Source of the DNA: Tardiphaga sp.
GTDB lineage: Bacteria; Pseudomonadota; Alphaproteobacteria; Rhizobiales; Xanthobacteraceae
Direction: 5' to 3'
DNA length: 8,056 nucleotides
NCBI GenBank assembly: GCA_028290765.1
Contig: JAQGJF010000284.1
Span: forward strand, 1 to 8,056
In this document: positions 1-6,017 of the stretch, one piece after another
Layout of the letters: each line of letters begins with the position of its first letter
How positions within the stretch are numbered: position 1 is the stretch's first letter
Made by a program: the position numbers and the translations under genes
Notes under the pieces: generated by a model
Databases searched by the model: none
What the model saw: the letters and a program-made list of their open reading frames with translations, nothing else
What the model was told of the DNA's origin: nothing

Positions 1-1
1 C

Positions 2-703
2 GGCGCACCGGCGACCGACACCCTGATCGATGCCGTCGCCGAGACATTTCCGGCCGCCGACATCGTGCAGATCTTCGGCATTACCGAGGCCAGCGCGGCG
101 CTGTTCGGCCGCCACCCGCGCGGCGAAGCGCGGCCGCGGCATTCGATCGGCTGGCCGATCGCCGGCAACGAGTTTCGTCTCGTCGGCGGCGACGATGAGA
201 ATTTCGGCACGCTGCATGTCCGGGGTCCCGGCATGATGAACGGCTATCATAATAATCCGGCGGAAATGCAAAAGCGCATGAAGGATGGCTGGTACAATAC
301 CGGCGATATCCTGCGGCGCGATGCGACCGGCTGGTTCTATTTTATCGGCCGGTCGGACGATATGTTCGTGTCCAGCGGCCACAACATCTATCCGAGCGAA
401 GTCGAGGTGATGCTCGAACGGCACGCCGATGTCGAGCAGGCCGTGATAGTGCCGGCCCCGGACGAAATCAAGTACCGCATCCCCTACGCCTTCGTCGTCA
501 AGCGCGACGGCTCCGATCTTTCCGAAGAGGACGTCAAGGCCTTCGCGTTGAACAACGCGCCGCCCTATCAGTATCCACGTCGCGTCGTGTTTCTGAAATC
601 ACTGCCGATGAACGCCATCGGCAAGATCGACCGCAAGGAACTGGTCTCGCGGGCCTCGGCCATGGTCCAGACTGCGTCCGCTGCCGCGGAGAAGAGCGCA
701 TGA
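2..703 (+). CDS. Acyl-CoA synthetase (AMP-forming), ANL superfamily; 3' part of gene
   Basis: This is the C-terminal 233 residues of an adenylate-forming ligase, open at the left edge of the window. Such enzymes activate a carboxylic acid with ATP to an acyl-AMP and then transfer the acyl group to CoA. Visible motifs, in fragment numbering, are FGITE (25-29, the adenine/ATP-binding YGxTE-type motif), GWYNTGD (96-102, with the ATP-ribose-binding Asp), IGRSDDM (115-121, the hinge before the mobile C-terminal domain), GHNIYP (126-131) and NAIGKIDR (204-211), whose Lys208 is the catalytic lysine of the adenylation half-reaction. All expected C-terminal motifs are present, so the gene looks intact on this side. 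Its stop overlaps the start of the thioesterase gene (ATGA), which implies translational coupling. The acid substrate cannot be told: a fatty, aromatic or small organic acid is possible. An in-frame GTG at base 65 is internal and is not a start. Confidence 0.93.
   Translation, partial: GAPATDTLIDAVAETFPAADIVQIFGITEASAALFGRHPRGEARPRHSIGWPIAGNEFRLVGGDDENFGTLHVRGPGMMNGYHNNPAEMQKRMKDGWYNTGDILRRDATGWFYFIGRSDDMFVSSGHNIYPSEVEVMLERHADVEQAVIVPAPDEIKYRIPYAFVVKRDGSDLSEEDVKAFALNNAPPYQYPRRVVFLKSLPMNAIGKIDRKELVSRASAMVQTASAAAEKSA
688..692 (+). promoter_or_regulatory. Ribosome binding site for the thioesterase gene
   Basis: GGAGA lies 7 bases before the ATG at 700, inside the last codons of the acyl-CoA synthetase gene. 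It supports the 4-base overlapping ATGA start and argues for coupled translation of the two proteins. Confidence 0.6.
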
Positions 704-1104
704 CGGCGGAGGACGTTCAGGCGATCATTGCGCGCAGTCCGTATCTGAGCTGGCTCGGCCTGCGGGTTCTCGAACTCGGCAACGACGAGATCACCGTCAA
801 GGCGACGTGGCGCGAGGAGTGGGTCGCCAATCCGACGATCGGCCAGACCCAGGGTGGCATTCTGGCGGCCTTGCTGGATTTCGCCGCCGATTTCGCGCTG
901 ATCGAGCGGATGGGCCGCCCGGTGCCGACCATCGACATGCGGGTCGACTACCACCGGCTCGCCAAGCGCGGCGACCTCATCGCCAAGGGCCGCATCATCA
1001 AGCTCGGCAAGCAGTTCTCGGTGTGCGAAGCGCAGATCCACGACGAAGCCGGCGCGCTGATTGCCAGCGGACGCGGCGCCTATCTCACGACGGCGGATGG
1101 CTGA
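700..1104 (+). CDS. PaaI-type hotdog-fold acyl-CoA thioesterase
   Basis: A 134-residue single hotdog domain, the usual size for PaaI/YbgC-like thioesterases, which hydrolyse acyl-CoA to acid plus CoA in the cytoplasm. The N-terminal strand region ends near residue 42. The central helix follows the segment Q51-G52-G53 and carries Asp60 (LLD), which has the same 9-residue spacing seen between the HGG histidine and the catalytic aspartate of PaaI. The family's usual His is Gln here. The long strands follow in TIDMRVDYHR (78-86 region) and IASGRGAYLT (121-130). The gene overlaps the acyl-CoA synthetase by 4 bases, so the pair likely acts on the same acid or acyl-CoA, the thioesterase perhaps clearing dead-end CoA esters. 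Substrate is unknown. A non-enzymatic or dehydratase-like hotdog role cannot be excluded. Confidence 0.88.
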   Translation: MTAEDVQAIIARSPYLSWLGLRVLELGNDEITVKATWREEWVANPTIGQTQGGILAALLDFAADFALIERMGRPVPTIDMRVDYHRLAKRGDLIAKGRIIKLGKQFSVCEAQIHDEAGALIASGRGAYLTTADG

Positions 1105-1123
1105 CACCATGCGATATATTTTT

Positions 1124-1158
1124 CGCAACGAACAATTCAGAGGAATTAGTTGTTTGCG
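1124..1158. promoter_or_regulatory. Imperfect inverted repeat; candidate operator (or hairpin terminator)
   Basis: The arms at 1124-1138 and 1143-1158 pair around a 4-base loop (AGAG, 1139-1142). The outer arms are CGCAA and TTGCG, followed by a 2x2 internal loop, 3 pairs, a single bulged A at 1148, then ATTC-type pairing of 5 bp, for 13 pairs in all. It sits 20 bases after the thioesterase stop and about 105 bases before the decarboxylase alpha gene, in the only AT-rich patch of the window. No run of T follows the right arm, so it is a poor intrinsic terminator; a binding site for a dimeric regulator is more likely. No regulator gene lies in the window. The function is inferred. Confidence 0.4.
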
Positions 1159-1171
1159 CGCACCCGCTCCC

Positions 1172-1187
1172 GCTCCTACGCAGGAGC
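1172..1187. repeat. Short perfect hairpin in the intergenic region
   Basis: GCTCCT (1172-1177) and AGGAGC (1182-1187) form a perfect 6-bp stem with loop ACGC. It lies 14 bases after the larger inverted repeat and would fall in the 5' leader if transcription starts upstream of it. It contains an AGGAG that resembles a ribosome binding site, but no in-frame start follows at a suitable distance. It could be a leader structure, a weak terminator without a T run, or chance. Confidence 0.3.
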
Positions 1188-1263
1188 TGCCCGCATCCGG
1201 CACGATGTTTCCTGGCAATGCAGCGGAAACCATCGGCGCCTGTCGTCAAGACCACATTGGGAT

Positions 1264-1797
1264 ATGAAGCAGATGTCCAGTCAGACCGATGAGACATGGT
1301 ATGCGGTCGTCGCGCGCGTCCTCAAGGCCAACGACGTCAGGCTCGTCGCCTATATTCCGGACAATGTGCTGGCGCCGCTGATCAAGCTGCTCCATGCCGA
1401 TCCGGACTTCAAGGTGGTTTGCCCGGCGCGGGAAGAAGAGGCCGTGGCGATTGTGGCCGGCGCCTATATGGCCGGCAAGCGCGGCATCGCGTTGATGCAG
1501 ACCAGCGGCTTTGCGACGAGTCCGAACGCGCTGGCCTCGCTGATCGTTCCCTATGAAATTCCGTTCCTGATGATGATCTCGGAGCGCGGAACGCTCGGCG
1601 ATTTCCAGAAGGGCCAGGCCATTGTCTGCCGCACCATGCGCCCGGTGCTGGTGTCGCTGGGCATCGAACATTTCGCGATCCAGGACATGGGCGAGCTCGA
1701 ATTCGTGGTCGACAACATGGTCAAGCAGGCGTTCGCGACCCAGGCGCCGGCGGCAATCATCCTGTCGCCGCTGTTGACCAAACGCGTCGCGGCCTGA
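1264..1797 (+). CDS. ThDP-dependent decarboxylase, alpha (pyrimidine-binding) subunit; sulfopyruvate/phosphonopyruvate decarboxylase type
   Basis: A 177-residue protein made of only the Pyr domain of a thiamine-diphosphate enzyme, as in the split sulfopyruvate decarboxylase ComD/ComE, whose alpha chain is about 170 residues. The core REEEAVAIVAGAYMAGKRG (56-74) matches the family pattern. Glu58 is at the position of the cofactor-activating glutamate, 10 residues before the tyrosine of the GAY motif. LMQTSGF (78-83 region) and SPNALASL (86-93) are also typical of this group. With the beta chain it should remove CO2 from a 2-keto acid to give an aldehyde. The start is uncertain: ATG 1264 or ATG 1273 (174 residues) both have poor ribosome binding sites. 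The frame stays open upstream to a TTG at 1150, but that stretch is Arg/Ser-rich and unlike the family, so it was left out. It is the first gene after the intergenic gap. Substrate is unknown. Confidence 0.87.
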   Translation: MKQMSSQTDETWYAVVARVLKANDVRLVAYIPDNVLAPLIKLLHADPDFKVVCPAREEEAVAIVAGAYMAGKRGIALMQTSGFATSPNALASLIVPYEIPFLMMISERGTLGDFQKGQAIVCRTMRPVLVSLGIEHFAIQDMGELEFVVDNMVKQAFATQAPAAIILSPLLTKRVAA

Positions 1798-1804
1798 GGG
1801 GGAA
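1797..1804 (+). promoter_or_regulatory. Ribosome binding site for the decarboxylase beta gene
   Basis: AGGGGGAA overlaps the last base of the alpha-subunit stop codon and ends 4 bases before the ATG at 1809. It supports that start over the internal ATG at 1854, which has no comparable site nearby. Confidence 0.6.
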
Positions 1805-1808
1805 TACG

Positions 1809-2420
1809 ATGCCGGACCTCAAGACGCCAAACATCCGGAATGAAGTCCGCGTCATGAACCGATCGGTTCTGACGCGGCTTCTGGCCGACAGGCTGAAATC
1901 CGACGAAGCCGTCATCGGCGGCATCGGCAACAGCAATTTCGATCTTTGGGCGAGCGGGCAGCGCCCGCAGAATTTCTACATGCTCGGCAGCATGGGCCTT
2001 GCGACCCCGATCGCGCTCGGCGTCGCGCTGGCCCAGCCGCAGCGCAAGGTGTTCGCGCTCGATGGCGACGGCTCGATCCTGATGCAGCTCGGCGCGTTGG
2101 GAACCGTCGCGGCGGAGGCCTGCAAGAACCTCGCGATCATCATCTGGGACAACGGACTTTATCAGATCACCGGTTCGCAGCAGACGCTGACCGCATCCGG
2201 CACCGACCTCGTCGCGATGGCGAAAGGCGCCGGCATCGCGCAAAGCTTCTGGGCCTCCGACGAGGCTCATTTCGGGGCGCTGATCGAGCGCACGCTTCGC
2301 GAAGACGGCCCGTGGTTCATTGCCGCCAGGATCGACGGCGAAAAGCCGGCCGGCACCACCGAGCGCGACCCGGTCAAGATCCGGCTCAATTTCATGCAGG
2401 GGATGGGCGTCAAGCCGTGA
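1809..2420 (+). CDS. ThDP-dependent decarboxylase, beta (diphosphate-binding) subunit; sulfopyruvate/phosphonopyruvate decarboxylase type
   Basis: A 203-residue PP domain, the partner of the upstream alpha chain. The signature GDGS (86-89) to N115 is the Mg-ThDP diphosphate-binding motif (GDG followed by about 26 residues and Asn). GSMGLATPIALGVALA (60-75) is characteristic of the sulfopyruvate/phosphonopyruvate decarboxylase beta chains. Together the two chains form one active site at their interface, with the activating glutamate from alpha and the diphosphate site from beta. Only 11 bases separate the genes. Translation from the internal ATG at 1854 would give 188 residues, which is also close to family size, and the extra 15 N-terminal residues show no known motif. 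The following aldehyde dehydrogenase gene suggests the product is an aldehyde that is oxidised at once. Whether the substrate is a sulfonated, phosphonated or plain keto acid cannot be read. Confidence 0.9.
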   Translation: MPDLKTPNIRNEVRVMNRSVLTRLLADRLKSDEAVIGGIGNSNFDLWASGQRPQNFYMLGSMGLATPIALGVALAQPQRKVFALDGDGSILMQLGALGTVAAEACKNLAIIIWDNGLYQITGSQQTLTASGTDLVAMAKGAGIAQSFWASDEAHFGALIERTLREDGPWFIAARIDGEKPAGTTERDPVKIRLNFMQGMGVKP

Positions 2421-2445
2421 GGGCCACAGTCCGAAAGATCGTGTC

Positions 2446-3858
2446 ATGTCGCAACTTTTGATCGACGGGCGCTGGGTCGATGGCGTCTCGACCGATCGCC
2501 TCATGGATAAATACAAGGGCGCCGTGTTCGGCGAGATGGCGGTCGCCTCGCCGCAGCAGGTCGAGCTCGCCGTCACCGGTGCGCTGGCGGCCGTGCAATC
2601 CTCGCAACTGAAACCCTACGACCGCTATCGGATCCTGTCGAAGGCCGCGCGGATCGTCGAGGCGCGCATCGAAGCGCTGGTGGTGCTGATGCGCGACGAG
2701 ACCGGCTTCACCCGTGCGGACGGTGAGAACGAAGTTCGCCGCTGCGTCCAGACGCTGGAACTGTCGGCCGAGGAAGCCAAGCGTCTCAATGGCGATCTGG
2801 TCCCGATGCAGGCCGCCGACGGCCTCCGCGATCGCATCGGCTTCACCGTTCACATGCCGCGTGGCGTGATCTGCGCCATCACCCCGTTCAACTCGCCGCT
2901 CAATACGTTGGCGCACAAGGTCGGACCGGCGCTTGCCGGCGGCAACGCCGTCGTCATCAAGCCGTCGAACCATTCGCCGCTGTCGGCGGTCGCGCTGTGC
3001 GAGGCCCTGCTGGAGGCCGGGCTGCCGGCCGGCCTGCTGGCGCTGGTGCATGCACCCGGCCAGACCATCGGCCGCCAGCTTCTGGCCGATCAGCGGATCG
3101 CGTTCTACGCTTTCACCGGCAGCACGCAGGTTGGTCGCGAGATCCAGCAGGCCGCCGGCCTGCGCGGGGTCCAGCTCGAGCTCGGCAGCATTGCCAGCAC
3201 CATCGTCTGCCAAGACGCCGATATCGCGCTCGCCATTCCGAAAATCATCAATGCCGGATTCCGCAAGGCCGGCCAGGTCTGCACCTCGGTGCAGCGGCTG
3301 TTCGTCGACCGTCGCATCGCCGGCGATTTCGTGCCGAAATTCGTCGAGGCGGTGCGCGCCACCAAGGCCGGCGACCCCAGCGATCCGTCGGTCGTCGTCG
3401 GTCCGATGATCACGCGCGCGCATGCCGAGCGGGCGGCATCATGGGTCAGGGATGCCGTTGCCGGCGGCGCCCGCATCCTGACCGGCGGCACCCTCGACGG
3501 CCAGGTGTTCACGCCCACGGTGCTCGACCGGGTCGAGGATACGATGCGCGTGGTCTGCGAGGAAATCTTCGCCCCGGTCGTCTGCCTGATGGAATTCGAC
3601 GATATCGACGACGCCGTTGCCCGCGCCAATGCCAGCCCGTTCGGCCTCGCCGCCGGGCTGTTCACGACCAATCTGAAGACCGCCTTCCGGGTGTCGCGCG
3701 CGCTTCGCTTCGGCGGCGTGCATGTCAACGAAGCCTCCAGCGCCAGGATCGACGTGATGCCGTTCGGCGGCGTGAAGGACAGCGGCTACGGCCGCGAAGG
3801 CCCTGCCTATGCCATTCGCGAGATGACCGAAGAGCGGCTCATCACCATTGCCTATTGA
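2446..3858 (+). CDS. NAD(P)-dependent aldehyde dehydrogenase
   Basis: A 470-residue, full-length member of the aldehyde dehydrogenase superfamily, which oxidises an aldehyde to an acid with NAD(P)+. Key residues are all present: Asn149 in TPFN (oxyanion hole), Lys172 in IKPSN (cofactor binding), FTGS at 223-226 (Rossmann turn), Glu245 in LELGS (general base) and Cys279 in GQVCTS (nucleophile). The PFGGVKDSGYGREG segment near the C-terminus completes the fold. The TPFNSPLNTLAHKVGPALA stretch recalls the group that contains lactaldehyde and phosphonoacetaldehyde dehydrogenases (from memory, not a search), so a small polar or anionic aldehyde is plausible. The start at ATG 2446 fits the family's N-terminus; a longer reading from 2320 would run over the beta-subunit gene and adds unrelated sequence. 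A gap of 25 bases follows the beta gene. Its likely substrate is the product of the upstream decarboxylase. Confidence 0.93.
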   Translation: MSQLLIDGRWVDGVSTDRLMDKYKGAVFGEMAVASPQQVELAVTGALAAVQSSQLKPYDRYRILSKAARIVEARIEALVVLMRDETGFTRADGENEVRRCVQTLELSAEEAKRLNGDLVPMQAADGLRDRIGFTVHMPRGVICAITPFNSPLNTLAHKVGPALAGGNAVVIKPSNHSPLSAVALCEALLEAGLPAGLLALVHAPGQTIGRQLLADQRIAFYAFTGSTQVGREIQQAAGLRGVQLELGSIASTIVCQDADIALAIPKIINAGFRKAGQVCTSVQRLFVDRRIAGDFVPKFVEAVRATKAGDPSDPSVVVGPMITRAHAERAASWVRDAVAGGARILTGGTLDGQVFTPTVLDRVEDTMRVVCEEIFAPVVCLMEFDDIDDAVARANASPFGLAAGLFTTNLKTAFRVSRALRFGGVHVNEASSARIDVMPFGGVKDSGYGREGPAYAIREMTEERLITIAY

Positions 3859-3875
3859 GACGCGTGTTGCCGCCC

Positions 3876-3879
3876 GGAG
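3876..3879 (+). promoter_or_regulatory. Ribosome binding site deciding the hyuA-like start
   Basis: GGAG lies 10 bases before ATG 3890. It favours that ATG over the in-frame TTG at 3848, which has no such site and would overlap the aldehyde dehydrogenase gene. Confidence 0.5.
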
Positions 3880-3889
3880 TACGACCGAG

Positions 3890-6016
3890 ATGAACAAGAC
3901 CTTCGTTCCCGACCTGAGCCTGCGCATCGCGGTCGATATCGGCGGAACGTTCACCGATGGCGTGGCGAGCATCGCGCCGCAGGGGCGGATCTGGGTTTCA
4001 AAGTCGCCCACCACGCCCGACGATCCCGGCGAGGCGGTTTCCACCGTGATCGCGGATCTGCTGCGCCAGGTCCAGATGTCGGTCGACGTGTCGGTCGGGG
4101 CCGCGGCGCCGCCGCTGGCGGAGGTGGTCCATGGCACCACGCTGATCACCAATACGCTGATCGAGCGCAAGGGCGCCAAAACCGCGCTGGTCGTCACCAA
4201 GGGCATGCGCGACGTGCTCGATATCGGTCGCGAGTGGCGTTACGACATCTACGATCTCGAAATCGAGATGCCGCAGCAACTGATCGCCGCCGGCGATCGC
4301 ATCGAGCTCGACGAGCGGCTCGACGCCACCGGTGCGGTGGTGGTGCCGCTGAGTGATGCTGAAATCGACCGGATGGCCGCGGCGCTGGCCTCGCTCGACG
4401 TCGAATCGGTCGCGGTGTCGCTGCTGCACGCCTACACTAACACCGGCCACGAACAGAAGGTGGCGGAACGGCTGCAGGCGGCGCTGCCGGGTGTCGCGGT
4501 GTCGCTGTCGTCGGACCTCGCCCGCGAAATCAAGGAATTCGAACGCACCTCGACCGTCGCCGCCAACGCCTATGTCAAGCCGCTGGTCGCCACCTATCTG
4601 CGCGAACTCGGCTCGCGCATCGAGAAGGTCCGCGGCGGCATCCCGTTGCGGGTGATGGTTTCCAGCGGCGGATTCACCTCGGCGGAAGCCGGCGCGGAAT
4701 CGCCGATCCTGCTGCTTGAATCCGGCCCCGCCGCGGGCGTGATCTCGGCGCTCAACACGGCGCGCCAGAACGACGTTGACCAGGTGCTTGCCTTCGACAT
4801 GGGCGGCACCACGGCAAAAGCATGCGTCGCGGTCGGCGGCGAGCCGCCGATCGCGCACAGTTTCGAATGCGCCAGGGTGGTGCGCTTCAAGCGCGGTTCG
4901 GGTTTCCCGATTCTCATTCCCAGCATTGAATTGATCGAGATCGGCGCCGGCGGCGGTTCGATTGCCCATTGCAACCGGCTTGGCCTGCTCAATATCGGCC
5001 CTGAATCCTCCGGCTCGGTGCCGGGACCGGCCTGTTACGGCCGCGGCGGCACCGATCCGACCGTGACGGATGCCGATCTGCTGCTCGGCTATCTTAGCCC
5101 GACGAATTTCCTCGGCGGCGAGACGAAGCTCGACGTGGCAGCGGCCGAGCAGGCGATGGCGCGGCTGGCCGCCGAACTCGGTGCCAAACCGGTCGAGGCC
5201 GCCTGGGGCATCTGCAACATCGTCAACGAGAACATGGCGAGCGCGGCGCGGATCCACATCGCCGAAAACGGCCTCGATCCCCGCGATTTCACCATGGTCG
5301 CGACCGGTGGCGCCGGACCGCTCCATGCGGTCGAAGTGGCGCGCAAGCTGCACATCCCGCGCGTGCTGATTCCGATCGCGGCCGGCGCCGGGTCGTGTCT
5401 CGGCATGCTGGCGGCGCCGCAGCGCGTCGATCGCGCTTGGTCGAAGCCGCAACTGCTCGCCGATGTCGACTGGGATCAGGTCGCGCAGAGTTTTGCCACG
5501 CTTCGGCGCGAAGGCGAGACCGAACTGGCCGCGGCCGGGGCGCAGGCTGTCGAATGGCGGATTGGCGCCGAGATGCGCTATTACGGCCAAGGCGCCGAGA
5601 TCCCGGTCTCGCTTCCCTATGAGGACGTCGGCGCCGCGACTGGCAAACGCCTGCTCGAAGCTTTCGAGGTGCAGTATGAAAGACTCTACGGACGCCTGGT
5701 GCCGAACGCCGCGCCGCAGGTAATCACCTGGCGGCTGGTAGGCCGGGCCCCGACCGACGGCCATCACTTCGAATGGGGCGACAACCGCGTCAAGCGCAAG
5801 CCCGCCGCGCCAGCCTCGCGCCGGATCTATCTGCCGCTCAAGGGCGATTACGCAGAGGTCAAGGTCTACGACCGCTATTCACTGGCGCCGGGCGCGCAGT
5901 TGCAGGGACCGCTGATCCTGGAAGAGCGGGAATCGACCATTGTCGTCGCGCTGGCGTCGGACGTGACGATCCGCCCCGATCTCACCGTCTCCATCACGAT
6001 CAAGGAGTTCGACTGA
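3890..6016 (+). CDS. hyuA: Hydantoinase/oxoprolinase family protein, subunit A (HyuA-like)
   Basis: A 708-residue protein of the usual length for HyuA, the ATP-handling subunit of N-methylhydantoinase, 5-oxoprolinase-like enzymes, caprolactamase and acetophenone/acetone carboxylase. The N-terminal DIGGTFTD (16-23) and the internal DMGGTTAK (303-310) are the two phosphate-binding motifs of the ASKHA (actin-like ATPase) fold. HGTTLITNTLIERKGAK begins at 81, GAGGGSI lies at 352-358 and TGGAGPLHA at 472-480. The C-terminal 150 residues form the family's beta-rich domain. The protein should phosphorylate the amide or enol oxygen of the substrate using ATP, with subunit B completing ring opening or carboxylation. 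The B gene starts one base after this stop. Sequence features alone do not separate lactamase/hydantoinase from ketone carboxylase function. ATG 3890 is preferred; a TTG at 3848 would add 14 residues. Confidence 0.93.
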   Translation: MNKTFVPDLSLRIAVDIGGTFTDGVASIAPQGRIWVSKSPTTPDDPGEAVSTVIADLLRQVQMSVDVSVGAAAPPLAEVVHGTTLITNTLIERKGAKTALVVTKGMRDVLDIGREWRYDIYDLEIEMPQQLIAAGDRIELDERLDATGAVVVPLSDAEIDRMAAALASLDVESVAVSLLHAYTNTGHEQKVAERLQAALPGVAVSLSSDLAREIKEFERTSTVAANAYVKPLVATYLRELGSRIEKVRGGIPLRVMVSSGGFTSAEAGAESPILLLESGPAAGVISALNTARQNDVDQVLAFDMGGTTAKACVAVGGEPPIAHSFECARVVRFKRGSGFPILIPSIELIEIGAGGGSIAHCNRLGLLNIGPESSGSVPGPACYGRGGTDPTVTDADLLLGYLSPTNFLGGETKLDVAAAEQAMARLAAELGAKPVEAAWGICNIVNENMASAARIHIAENGLDPRDFTMVATGGAGPLHAVEVARKLHIPRVLIPIAAGAGSCLGMLAAPQRVDRAWSKPQLLADVDWDQVAQSFATLRREGETELAAAGAQAVEWRIGAEMRYYGQGAEIPVSLPYEDVGAATGKRLLEAFEVQYERLYGRLVPNAAPQVITWRLVGRAPTDGHHFEWGDNRVKRKPAAPASRRIYLPLKGDYAEVKVYDRYSLAPGAQLQGPLILEERESTIVVALASDVTIRPDLTVSITIKEFD
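6002..6007 (+). promoter_or_regulatory. Ribosome binding site for the hyuB-like gene
   Basis: A strong AAGGAG, 10 bases before ATG 6018, lies within the last codons of the hyuA-like gene and would keep synthesis of the two subunits linked. Confidence 0.7.
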
Positions 6017-6017
6017 C

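Noticed and set aside
1115..1120. TATATT as a -10 promoter element
   Set aside because: The match is good but no convincing -35 hexamer sits 16-18 bases upstream, so it was not called as a promoter.
1150..1263. A 38-residue N-terminal extension of the decarboxylase alpha subunit from TTG 1150
   Set aside because: The added stretch is Arg/Ser-rich, unlike the family, overlaps the inverted repeat and hairpin, and would exceed the usual size of about 170 residues.
1264..2420. Assignment as coenzyme M biosynthesis genes comD/comE
   Set aside because: The split-domain architecture fits, but no other coenzyme M or sulfonate gene is nearby and the context is catabolic, so only the general decarboxylase type is claimed.
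1551..2576. A 341-codon minus-strand frame across the decarboxylase genes
   Set aside because: It crosses two well-supported plus-strand genes and shows no recognisable domain or ribosome binding site; a compositional shadow.
2410..3423. A 337-codon minus-strand frame inside the aldehyde dehydrogenase gene
   Set aside because: Low-complexity Arg/Asp/Gly/His-rich translation opposite a gene with all catalytic motifs intact.
3848..3889. TTG 3848 as the start of the hyuA-like gene
   Set aside because: It would overlap the aldehyde dehydrogenase end without a ribosome binding site, while ATG 3890 has GGAG at good spacing and places DIGGTFTD at the usual distance from the N-terminus.
2997..3893. 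A 298-codon plus-strand frame overlapping the aldehyde dehydrogenase in another frame
   Set aside because: An Arg/Pro/Gly-rich translation with no motif, typical of an out-of-frame reading of GC-rich coding DNA.
3998..5767. A 589-codon open frame on the minus strand inside the hyuA-like gene
   Set aside because: Its protein is rich in Arg, His, Asp and Gly without family motifs, and it mirrors the strongly conserved hyuA frame. Long antisense frames are expected where third positions are almost all G or C.
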